A stretch of DNA of 28,832 bases from JAWSUT01 sp033549345 (GTDB lineage Bacteria > Bacillota > Dethiobacteria > Dethiobacterales > Dethiobacteraceae), in contig JAWSUT010000030.1 of assembly GCA_033549345.1 (NCBI GenBank), positions 1-28,832 of the forward strand, read 5' to 3'. Of this stretch, positions 13,994 through 20,999 are shown in pieces; positions within the stretch are counted from its first letter, which is position 1, and each line of letters opens with the position of its first letter. Below the pieces are notes generated by a model that was not told the origin of the DNA, did no database searches, and worked only from the letters and a program-made list of their open reading frames with translations. Made by a program: the position numbers and the translations under genes.

Positions 13994-15172
13994 TTGGAAC
14001 AACTAAGATACGCCTGGGAAGATATAAAAGATCAAAAAATACGAATCTTTGTACTTTTTGTTCAGATAACTGCCGCTTTGGTACTGTTTAGCTTCATTGT
14101 TTTAATTGCCCTACATATAGGCAGTTACAGGGACAAATTGAATGAAATCATTAAAGACCAGGAAATTTATTTGATTCGTGACCTAACCGACCAAAGCAGA
14201 TACGATCAAATCGTAACAAATCCTGACAGTTCGGTTAAGCTCCAGAAACTCTATCAGTTTATGAAGCATGACCCTTTATTTGATACCTATACAGCCGATG
14301 CTCAACATTTCATGTGGCTGGCTGAGGACAAGTCCCACAATTCCTTAGCCGTTCGCTCCAACCCACCCAGTAAGGGCTATAATCTATTGAAAATTGATAA
14401 TAAGTTTATGGACGTATACGAACTGCAATGTGTAGAAGGGTCGCTTTTCACTAGAGAGGATTTCTCAAGCACAAAAGAAACAATCCCCCTCTTGTTGGGT
14501 TATGATTTTCGTTCTTTTTATCAGATAGGTGACATAATCGAAGATTATAGAGGCTTTCGTTACCATGTGGTTGGCTTTTTAGAGCAATCGTCTTATTTTA
14601 TTCAACCCGGTAAAAGTGGTGGAATATACTCACTCGACACATGGTTTGTCATTCCTGTTGGACCGGATCTCGATGATTCTTATTCTAGTGCTATTATGAC
14701 AACCTATATCATTACTAATGACCCGTCTCATTTGCAGAGAATACAACAGAAGTCGACTGAGCTTGGGTTGTTTACTTTTGAGTTCAGAAGTTTTTCTGAA
14801 CAGATGCGACGGATACAAGAGGATCATGATCTTCAAATCAAGATTCTTGCCTTAATATTTTCGGTTGTGCTTATGTTCAGTATGATTGGCCTCATCTCCA
14901 ACCTTGTGCAGTTTATTGATACCCACACAAAAGAATTTGCCATTCATATGCTCTGCGGAGGCCAGGTATCATCAATCATCCGCCGGATTCTAACACAAAT
15001 CATCTTAATGCTCATCCTGGCCAATGTGATTGTACTTGCAATCCATGGAGCCAGCTCCATAACCCTTGCGACCATCGTCTTTGGTTTAGTGATTGGATCG
15101 CTCATCGTGCTTTACCCGGCAATAAAACTGTCGGCAATGGGAATAAATGAACTGCTTAGAAGGAGTGAGTAA
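13994..15172 (+). CDS. ABC transporter permease 2, FtsX/MacB-like
   Basis: A 392-residue protein with the same layout: membrane segment at about 16-42, outer domain to about 280, and three segments near 282-302, 335-352 and 355-375. It is similar in shape but not in sequence to permease 1, so the two probably form a heterodimer. Translation starts at TTG 13994 after GGGGTGAGGA. The stop at 15170-15172 lies directly before the TTG of the ATPase gene. Confidence 0.84.
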   Translation: MEQLRYAWEDIKDQKIRIFVLFVQITAALVLFSFIVLIALHIGSYRDKLNEIIKDQEIYLIRDLTDQSRYDQIVTNPDSSVKLQKLYQFMKHDPLFDTYTADAQHFMWLAEDKSHNSLAVRSNPPSKGYNLLKIDNKFMDVYELQCVEGSLFTREDFSSTKETIPLLLGYDFRSFYQIGDIIEDYRGFRYHVVGFLEQSSYFIQPGKSGGIYSLDTWFVIPVGPDLDDSYSSAIMTTYIITNDPSHLQRIQQKSTELGLFTFEFRSFSEQMRRIQEDHDLQIKILALIFSVVLMFSMIGLISNLVQFIDTHTKEFAIHMLCGGQVSSIIRRILTQIILMLILANVIVLAIHGASSITLATIVFGLVIGSLIVLYPAIKLSAMGINELLRRSE

Positions 15173-15173
15173 C

Positions 15174-15839
15174 TTGAGTATTATTAAAGTGAATAATCTT
15201 TTCAAAACATATGGTAGCGGCGAAGCAGAAGTAAGAGCTTTACAAGGAGTGTCACTGACAATAGAAAAAGGTGAAATGATTGCTATCATGGGAGCATCTG
15301 GGTCAGGAAAGTCAACACTTCTGAATATCCTTGGGCTTTTGGATAAACCCACCGACGGCCAGTATTATCTTAAATCTCGGCCCATTATGACATTTAATTC
15401 AAAAGAAATGGCAGTACTTCGCAATCAGATTTTTGGCTTTATTGTACAGGACTTTGCTCTGGTAGACCGTTATAGTGTCTACCGTAACGTGATGATTCCC
15501 CTTACTTATTCCAAAAAGCCTATCCATTCTAAGAAAAGTAAGATCGAAGATGTACTATCCCAATTGGGAATTTTAGATAAAAAAAATGTCTTGGCTTTAA
15601 AACTTTCAGGCGGTCAACGCCAGCGAGTAGCTATCGCCAGAGCCATTGTTAATGATCCGGACATTATCTTGGCTGACGAACCTACAGGCGCATTAGACAG
15701 CAAAACCGGCAATGAAGTCATCAGTATTTTTAAGAAGCTAAACAATGCAGGAAAAACGGTCATCATTGTAACCCATAATTCTGATGTAGCATCTTCCTGT
15801 CACCGTATAATTGAGATTCGAGATGGAAAAATTGCTTGA
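15174..15839 (+). CDS. ABC transporter ATP-binding protein, MacB/LolD type
   Basis: A 221-residue ATPase: Walker A GASGSGKST, Q-loop region FGFIVQDFALVDRYS, signature LSGGQRQRVAIARA, Walker B IILADEPTGALD, and H-loop VTHNSD. DEPTGALDSKTG is typical of the MacB/LolD/FtsE branch that partners FtsX-like permeases. The start is TTG 15174 after AAGGAGTGAG. It ends the transporter operon; a terminator is at 15978. Confidence 0.92.
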   Translation: MSIIKVNNLFKTYGSGEAEVRALQGVSLTIEKGEMIAIMGASGSGKSTLLNILGLLDKPTDGQYYLKSRPIMTFNSKEMAVLRNQIFGFIVQDFALVDRYSVYRNVMIPLTYSKKPIHSKKSKIEDVLSQLGILDKKNVLALKLSGGQRQRVAIARAIVNDPDIILADEPTGALDSKTGNEVISIFKKLNNAGKTVIIVTHNSDVASSCHRIIEIRDGKIA

Positions 15840-15889
15840 TTAATTGGAGAAACTGAGAAAATCCTTAATCTGCACCCCCTTTAAAATAG

Positions 15890-15940
15890 ATGCACACCCC
15901 TCCTTCTTAAATCGTTGAACATTAGGAAAGGGGTGTGCAT
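15890..15940. other. 12-bp inverted repeat after the transporter operon
   Basis: ATGCACACCCCT (15890-15901) is perfectly complementary to AGGGGTGTGCAT (15929-15940). A second pair, TTGTATCA (15940-15947) with TGATACAA (15971-15978), follows. There is no T-run after the first, and no gene in the stretch. It could be an extra 3'-end structure or the scar of a small element. Confidence 0.5.
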
Positions 15941-15977
15941 TGTATCATTTGATAGTAGATTAGCCAGATGTGATACA

Positions 15978-16007
15978 AATCCCGGAGGATCTCCGGGATT
16001 GTTTTTT
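15978..16007 (+). terminator. Terminator of the ABC transporter operon
   Basis: AATCCCGGAG (15978-15987) pairs perfectly with CTCCGGGATT (15991-16000) and is followed by GTTTTTT. It ends the transporter transcript 54 bases before the -35 box of the first noncoding RNA. Confidence 0.88.
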
Positions 16008-16060
16008 GGTAAAAAGAATGATTATTGACTAAATATTTTGAAAATTATTTTGAAAAGGTA

Positions 16061-16090
16061 TTGACAGGCTGTATGCCGCCATGGCATAAT
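16061..16090 (+). promoter_or_regulatory. Promoter of noncoding RNA 1
   Basis: TTGACA (16061-16066) and CATAAT (16085-16090) are 18 bases apart. The predicted start about 7 bases later falls at the first base of the closing stem of the RNA. Confidence 0.75.
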
Positions 16091-16096
16091 AAGGTT

Positions 16097-16368
16097 ACCA
16101 GATTCCGAGAGGCACAAGTTGCCCGGGGAAAGCCCGCGTGACGGCGCAAAGTGAAGTATCACAAAGTGAGAAAAACTGGTGTCCGTATCGATTGGGTAAG
16201 AAAGTGAAGTGTGTTTGACGGTTCCCGAGGAGAAATCCGTAAGGCGCGTCAGTCACACGGAGCAGAGACGGTTAAACCGATTTGTTCAAGGGCGGTGATA
16301 ATAAGCCGGCCAGCAATTCGGGAGTCTCACCGGGAGAACACTGGTCTGTTGGGATCTGGTTCTTTTTT
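16097..16368 (+). ncRNA. Structured noncoding RNA 1 of a tandem pair (class unassigned)
   Basis: A transcript of about 272 nt bounded by a promoter and an intrinsic terminator. The closing stem is ACCAGATTCC (16097-16106) with GGGATCTGGT (16351-16360), followed at once by TCTTTTTT. It shares with RNA 2, in the same order, CCGAGAG (16105), GGGAAAGC (16126), GGAGCAGA (16259) and CTGTTGGGAT (16346); outside these words the sequences differ, although the length is kept. That pattern indicates conserved structure. No start codon with a ribosome site gives a credible protein here. I checked the marks of SRP RNA, RNase P RNA, tmRNA, 6S RNA and cobalamin riboswitches by eye without a match. Confidence 0.75.
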
Positions 16369-16413
16369 GTCCTCTTTTAGTCAAACAATTATCAAAAAAT
16401 TCTGAAAACGCTC

Positions 16414-16442
16414 TTGACTTACCATAGATTCTGTGCCATAAT
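16414..16442 (+). promoter_or_regulatory. Promoter of noncoding RNA 2
   Basis: TTGACT (16414-16419) and CATAAT (16437-16442), 17 bases apart, with the same -10 box as RNA 1. The predicted start at 16449 again coincides with the first base of the closing stem. Confidence 0.72.
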
Positions 16443-16448
16443 AGAGAC

Positions 16449-16713
16449 AAGCCCGATCCCGAGAGACTAAAACGGGACCTGAGGATGACTCCGAAAGGGA
16501 AAGCGCGCGAGCCACGCGAGTGGAAGAAGCGAAGGACCCTGGTAGGAGGAGTCGCCACGCCGGAGCAGACGTTGTTCGCAGCAGATGCCCTGGGGTGACG
16601 GTACGGATGAGCTTTGAGTGATCCACCAACAGTGGAGAAACTCGGCAAGGTTATTGCCTGGCAGTCCGTGGCCGCAGGGAACGTGAGGCCTGTTGGGATT
16701 TGGCTTATTTTTG
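16449..16713 (+). ncRNA. Structured noncoding RNA 2 of a tandem pair (class unassigned)
   Basis: About 265 nt. The closing stem is AAGCCCGATCCC (16449-16460) with GGGATTTGGCTT (16695-16706), followed by ATTTTTG as the terminator. The shared blocks lie at 16459, 16497, 16562 and 16690. The distance from first to last block is 231 bases, against 241 in RNA 1, while the second block has shifted by 17 bases, so one internal domain differs in size. Its 3' end overlaps the last codons and stop of hpt on the other strand by about 9 bases. Confidence 0.75.
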
Positions 16714-17235
16714 TTCCTGTATTAATGAATAAATGTCCATCAGGTTGCGGTATTTTTCATGATAGTCCAACCCGTAGCCCACAGCGAAAATATTGGGCAG
16801 CTCAAATCCCTGGTAGTCAAGCGGCACATCAACAATACGGCGTGCCGGTACACTCAGAAGCGTACAAACCCGCAATCCCGCCGGATCGCGGGTTTTTAAA
16901 TTACGAATCAGGTAGTTAAGGCTGAGTCCCGTATCCACAATATCCTCAATAATGATTACTTCACGCCCGGTCACAGAGATATCCAGGTCCTTTGTGATGC
17001 GGACGATACCAAGCGGCGCTGTATCCTGGCTGTAGCTGGAGATAGAAATGAACTCCAGAAGATAGGGGATCGTCAGCCGGCGGGTCAAATCCACAGCGAA
17101 ATAAACACTGCCCCGCAGGACGCAGATCAATACGGGCTCTTTACCGGCATAATCTTCAGAAATTTCTCTGCCCAGCTCAGCAATCCTTTTTTCTATTTCG
17201 CCACGGGACAAGACAGGCTCAAGCCGATGTGTCAT
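16705..17235 (-). CDS. hpt: Hypoxanthine phosphoribosyltransferase
   Basis: A 176-residue purine salvage enzyme that joins hypoxanthine or guanine to PRPP to give IMP or GMP in the cytosol. The PRPP-binding motif EVIIIEDIVDTGLSL starts at residue 92; VLICVLRGSVYFAVDL and FAVGYGLDYHEKYRNL are the other conserved stretches. The length is normal for the family. AGGAGG precedes the ATG at 17235. It is the second gene of an operon, 16 bp after the kinase/nuclease fusion gene, and converges on noncoding RNA 2. Confidence 0.95.
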   Translation of the reverse strand: MTHRLEPVLSRGEIEKRIAELGREISEDYAGKEPVLICVLRGSVYFAVDLTRRLTIPYLLEFISISSYSQDTAPLGIVRITKDLDISVTGREVIIIEDIVDTGLSLNYLIRNLKTRDPAGLRVCTLLSVPARRIVDVPLDYQGFELPNIFAVGYGLDYHEKYRNLMDIYSLIQEQK

Positions 17236-17251
17236 AGCATCCTCCTGTTAT

Positions 17252-18196
17252 TTATTTTTGGTTTATGCCAAAAGACTCCAAAATATGGTGGTAATCTTTA
17301 TTGTAGATAATCCGGACATCCACGTCCGGGTAGAGTTCCTTTAGGCGTCGTGCTTTTTTATTCTTTTTCCAGACCAGTTTCTGCCGCTGGGTAGTCAGCT
17401 CCACGTAAAGGTTCTGGTCCGGCAGGTAAAAGTCCGGCGAAAAAGCTTCCGTCACATTCCCTTCACTGTCCCACTGTAAGGGAAATGTACGCGGCTCATA
17501 TTCCCAGGGAATGTTATAAAAATCAAGCAGCCGGGCAAACTCTTCCTCGCTGGGATGCATAAAGGATACCGGCCTGCGGCCCGGGTCTGTGTCTGACCGC
17601 CCGTTCCGGGTATCAGCCGGCACGTGGTCGTCGGGCCGGTTTTGCAAAAAAGCCTGGGCGGCCTGGCCGGCTAAATCAGCTGCTCCCTGAGGCGTGAGTT
17701 TCCTGGTGTTCACTACAAGGTCGTACTGTTCAGGGTCCAGCCAGGAACGATCGAACACCTGGCGGATATACCGTTTTTTCCTTCTGTCATGCTCTCTGAC
17801 CAGGAGACTGGCAGGTTTCCTTTCTAAGTCATGAATTTCTCTAATCCACTGTACCCGTTGGCCAAAAGAGGCGCACACCAAAATATGAAAGGCGTCTGCT
17901 TTGTCCCGGAATAAAAACTGACCACCCCGGCCCACCAGCACAAAAGATTCCTTTTGTGCCAGTGAAGTCAGGTATTCATGCAGAGCCGTGAGATAGAAGC
18001 GCATCCGACGCTCTGCGTCCTCGCCTTTGAGCACCTGCTCATCAAAGCGCATCAGTTGGGGGGAAAGTCCCATATCTTTTAACGCGTCCGTAATGGCGTT
18101 ACGGTCGATCAGTCGCATGCCCAGTCTTTTAGCGGTCAGTTCCGCCACGATTTCGCCACCCGCACCAAACTGCCTGGAGATTGTGATTACCGGCAT
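17252..18196 (-). CDS. Cytidylate-kinase-like protein fused to a PD-(D/E)XK-like domain
   Basis: A 314-residue protein in two parts. Residues 1 to about 185 are a cytidylate-kinase-like P-loop domain: VITISRQFGAGGEIVAELTA at the start, LVGRGGQFLFRD and FHILVCASFGQRVQWI later. Residues about 205-310 are different: WEYEPRTFPLQWDSEGNVTE, then SPDFYLPDQNLYVELTT, and DVRIIYNKDYHHIL. The PD followed by ELT recalls a PD-(D/E)XK nuclease fold, but the Lys of the motif is Thr, so catalysis is uncertain. The ATG at 18196 has GGGTGAT upstream. It shares an operon with hpt. The substrate is unknown; true CMP kinases lack this tail. Confidence 0.78.
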   Translation of the reverse strand: MPVITISRQFGAGGEIVAELTAKRLGMRLIDRNAITDALKDMGLSPQLMRFDEQVLKGEDAERRMRFYLTALHEYLTSLAQKESFVLVGRGGQFLFRDKADAFHILVCASFGQRVQWIREIHDLERKPASLLVREHDRRKKRYIRQVFDRSWLDPEQYDLVVNTRKLTPQGAADLAGQAAQAFLQNRPDDHVPADTRNGRSDTDPGRRPVSFMHPSEEEFARLLDFYNIPWEYEPRTFPLQWDSEGNVTEAFSPDFYLPDQNLYVELTTQRQKLVWKKNKKARRLKELYPDVDVRIIYNKDYHHILESFGINQK

Positions 18197-18274
18197 TGTT
18201 ATCACCCGCGCTTTTTTTATTTATTTTCTCCTATTTAAAAAGAATTCCTTTAAAGCAGCCTTGGCCCTCTTTTT

Positions 18275-18304
18275 ACTAAAAAAGCCTTCAAACATGAAGG
18301 CTTT
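18275..18304 (-). terminator. Terminator of the CapA-like gene
   Basis: AAAGCCTTCA (18281-18290) pairs perfectly with TGAAGGCTTT (18295-18304); on the minus strand a run of T follows. It lies just after the stop at 18308, so the CapA-like gene and the kinase-hpt operon are separate transcripts. Confidence 0.85.
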
Positions 18305-18307
18305 CTC

Positions 18308-19591
18308 TTATTGCTGATAAGTCTGGGGTGTAAACAGAGAATGGACGGGAATTGGCGACAAAGAGTCGGTACTGACAATCTCTGCCGTGTTGTTCAGGGC
18401 ATTTTGGGCTCTGCGGACACTATCATCCGTAAACAGGTTAAATGTATCCCTGTCATCCAACGCATCCGGTAAAGGCACGATGTTGTAGCCAATTTGCCCG
18501 CCGGTCTTGTAGCGGTGAACCCAAGTCGGCGTGTAGGACACTTCACTGAGGATTATTTCTCCGTCAGGTTCTTTTGTCACGGACACACTGACGACCATGC
18601 CATCCTCGGTATAGGGTTGCTTGAGAAACTCATACCGCTGGTTGGAGAGAAAGTTGCCCAGGGAATAAGCAACGACTCCCTGGCGACCGGACGATGTCGT
18701 GATGAGGTCAATGGGTTGAATGACATGGGGATGGCTGCCGAAAATAATATCCACACCGGCATCAATGAGTGTTTCTGCTATCTGCTTTTGGGTTGTGCTG
18801 GGCTGGCGGTGATATTCATTTCCCCAGTGCATAAAGAAGACAACGACTTCCGCACCCTTTTCACGCATCAACCGGACTCTGTCAGTCATTTCTTTCAGGT
18901 CTGTGTCCAGGTCTTCAAAGCCAAAACTGTCAATCAGGCCTTGTGCTTCACTGGACAGGACGATGCTGTTAATTGTTCTCTGACCGTTATAACGCGGTGT
19001 TTCATAGGTATACGCGGACAGCCCCACCTGTATGCCCTTGACATCCACAATCATAAAACTCTCATCTTCAGGTTGTCTTTTGGTTCCAATTACTCCAAGG
19101 TTTCTGTCTTCCAAAACATCCACGGTCCTGATTAGACCGTCTGTTCCCTTATCGTATGCATGATTGTTTGATGTGGAAATCACATCGAACCCTGCATCTT
19201 TAAGGGCATCTGCCATGGCATCCGGGGTATTAAACATTGGATAGCCGGAATATTTCCGGGCATCCCCTGCAAATGTCGTTTCCAGGTTTGCCAGGGACAG
19301 ATCTGCACGTTGAATATAGGGTTTGATATACTGAAAATTGTTGGTGAAATCATACTGTTTTGTGCTGCTGTTGTACTGTGCATCTAACTGCATTTGATGC
19401 ACCATAATGTCTCCCACAGCTGAAATCAGGATATCCACCGGTTCAGGCTCAGGTGTGTCAACAATCACCGGTTCCGGTGAAGTGTTGCCGTTGTTCCCGT
19501 CAGCGGGTTCATTTTTGGAAGGCAGTGTGGAGCAGGCAGTTAAAAAAACAACCAGGCAAAAAAATAAACTAAAAGCTTTTATACGCCGCAT
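18308..19591 (-). CDS. CapA-family lipoprotein (PGA_cap metallophosphatase fold)
   Basis: A 427-residue lipoprotein. MRRIKAFSLFFCLVVFLTAC is a lipoprotein signal with lipobox LTAC, followed by a short acidic linker. The PGA_cap fold shows ISAVGDIMVHQ, LANLETTF, STSNNHAYDKG, VVVFFMHWGNEYH and IIFGSHPHVIQP, which hold the metal-binding Asp, Asn and His residues. CapA proteins take part in poly-gamma-glutamate capsule work, but there are no capB/capC genes here, so a different surface role is equally likely. The start is ATG 19591, after AAGGTGG. It is divergent from the nucleoside uptake operon. Confidence 0.88.
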   Translation of the reverse strand: MRRIKAFSLFFCLVVFLTACSTLPSKNEPADGNNGNTSPEPVIVDTPEPEPVDILISAVGDIMVHQMQLDAQYNSSTKQYDFTNNFQYIKPYIQRADLSLANLETTFAGDARKYSGYPMFNTPDAMADALKDAGFDVISTSNNHAYDKGTDGLIRTVDVLEDRNLGVIGTKRQPEDESFMIVDVKGIQVGLSAYTYETPRYNGQRTINSIVLSSEAQGLIDSFGFEDLDTDLKEMTDRVRLMREKGAEVVVFFMHWGNEYHRQPSTTQKQIAETLIDAGVDIIFGSHPHVIQPIDLITTSSGRQGVVAYSLGNFLSNQRYEFLKQPYTEDGMVVSVSVTKEPDGEIILSEVSYTPTWVHRYKTGGQIGYNIVPLPDALDDRDTFNLFTDDSVRRAQNALNNTAEIVSTDSLSPIPVHSLFTPQTYQQ

Positions 19592-19655
19592 TAAATCCAC
19601 CTTCCACAATAAGTTGCATCTATTATATCATAACTTGTCCATTCATTTAATAGTG

Positions 19656-19684
19656 GTTTTCTACTACCTGAGTTTTCTACTACC
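19656..19684 (+). repeat. Two 13-bp direct repeats between capA and bmp
   Basis: GTTTTCTACTACC occurs at 19656-19668 and again at 19672-19684, a 16-bp period. It lies in the divergent promoter region 19592-19818, where I can assign no promoter with confidence. It could be an operator or a chance slippage product. Confidence 0.4.
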
Positions 19685-19818
19685 GGATCCGTAATACGCG
19701 ACGATAAAGAACGGTTGTTCATTTATCCGGGTGTCGAAAAACTTTCTAGTACCAAATTTGTTCTATTAATGATAAAATATTGTCTGATACAACAAATATT
19801 AGAGGAGGGTGGACTTTA

Positions 19819-20919
19819 GTGAGGAAGAGTCTTTTTTTACTGTTAGTACTGGCACTGTTGGTTGTGATGGTTGCGGGGTGCTCCCCGGACTCGGAGCCGG
19901 GAACTACGGATCCGAATGACAATGAGCCGGCAGCATTAAAGGTCGGTATGGTAACAGATGCGGGAACCATTGACGACAAATCATTCAACCAGGGTACCTG
20001 GGAAGGTATTCAAAGAGCCAGCAGTGATTTGGGAGTAGATACAAAATACCTGAAGCCTGCAGGTACCACAGAAGCTGACTATATTACCGAAATTAGCAAC
20101 CTGGTTGATGCAGGGTACACATTCCTGGTTACACCCGGCTACAAGTTTGAAACCGCTATATTCCAGGCACAGGAGCGGTATCCGGATGCCAAATTTGTCC
20201 TGATTGACGGCAGTCCGCACGCCGGTGATTTCGCCCCCGTGGTTGGCGATAACACTGTCTCCATTTTCTTTGCCGAGCATGAGTCCGGCTTTTTAGCTGG
20301 CCTGGCCACAGCTTTGCAGCTGGAAGAAGGGGAAGTCGGGTTCATTGGCGGTATGGAAATCCCCCCGGTACAAAAGTTTAACTGGGGATTCCAGCAGGGA
20401 ATTGCTTATGCCAATGAAAACTATGACACCAATGTTACCATTAAGTCAGAAAATGTAATCTATCAGGGTACCTTTGACAACGTCGCAGCAGGTCAGCAAC
20501 TGGCCGCGCAAATGTACGATAAAGGCGTTGATGCAGTGTTTGCCGCAGCCGGTTCTGTAGGCATCGGTGCGATCAACGAAGCAAAAGCACGGGCCAATGA
20601 CGGCCAGGAAGTATGGGTTGTCGGCGTTGATGTTGACCAGTATGCCGAAGGCATTTACGAAGGCCAAAAGTCCATCATTCTCACTTCTGCTATGAAATAT
20701 ATCGAACAGGCAGCGTATGATATGATTAAAGCAGAAATAGAGGGCACTTTCCCCGGCGGCCAAACACTTGTTTTCAGTGCAGAGAATGACGGGATTGGGA
20801 TTCCCAAAGAGAACCCCAACCTGAACGCTGACGTTCAGGCCACCGTGACTGAAGTCTTCGAAATGCTGAAGGCCGGCACATTAACCGTCTCTGACGTACA
20901 AGGAGATTTGATTAAGTAA
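19819..20919 (+). CDS. Nucleoside-binding lipoprotein of a Bmp-type ABC importer
   Basis: A 366-residue substrate-binding lipoprotein. The signal runs to the lipobox VAGC at about residue 22, then a Glu/Asp/Pro-rich linker. VGMVTDAGTIDDKSFNQGTW is the typical opening of the Bmp/PnrA family, and VGVDVDQYAEG and GFIGGMEIPPVQKFNWGFQQ are conserved too. PnrA/Med proteins bind purine nucleosides outside the membrane. The start is GTG 19819 after GAGGAGGGTGG. A terminator follows before the transporter genes. hpt nearby fits purine salvage. Confidence 0.92.
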   Translation: MRKSLFLLLVLALLVVMVAGCSPDSEPGTTDPNDNEPAALKVGMVTDAGTIDDKSFNQGTWEGIQRASSDLGVDTKYLKPAGTTEADYITEISNLVDAGYTFLVTPGYKFETAIFQAQERYPDAKFVLIDGSPHAGDFAPVVGDNTVSIFFAEHESGFLAGLATALQLEEGEVGFIGGMEIPPVQKFNWGFQQGIAYANENYDTNVTIKSENVIYQGTFDNVAAGQQLAAQMYDKGVDAVFAAAGSVGIGAINEAKARANDGQEVWVVGVDVDQYAEGIYEGQKSIILTSAMKYIEQAAYDMIKAEIEGTFPGGQTLVFSAENDGIGIPKENPNLNADVQATVTEVFEMLKAGTLTVSDVQGDLIK

Positions 20920-20934
20920 GAAGGCATGTAAGTG

Positions 20935-20966
20935 AAAAGGGACGGATGACTCCGTCCCTTTTTTCT
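20935..20966 (+). terminator. Terminator between the binding protein and transporter genes
   Basis: AAAAGGGACGGA (20935-20946) pairs perfectly with TCCGTCCCTTTT (20951-20962), followed by more T. It should let more binding protein than transporter be made, as in many ABC importer operons. Confidence 0.85.
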
Positions 20967-20999
20967 GAATTAGGTGAACAGCAGTGGGGAGGCGGGCCG

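Noticed and set aside
16097..16713. SRP RNA, RNase P RNA, tmRNA, 6S RNA or a cobalamin riboswitch
   Set aside because: The length fits large SRP RNA, but its GGAAGGAAGCAG-type hairpin is missing; the conserved words of RNase P RNA, tmRNA and the cobalamin box are also missing, and 6S RNA is shorter with a different open centre.
16211..16919. Short open frames in the noncoding RNA region on both strands
   Set aside because: They have no ribosome sites, overlap one another and cross the promoters and terminators of the two RNAs.
18494..19135. A 213-codon open frame on the plus strand
   Set aside because: It lies entirely opposite the CapA-like gene, whose lipobox and metal-site motifs are clear; the plus frame has no domain and no ribosome site.
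18308..19591. A poly-gamma-glutamate capsule locus
   Set aside because: Only the CapA-like gene is present; no capB, capC or capE is nearby, so a capsule role is not supported.
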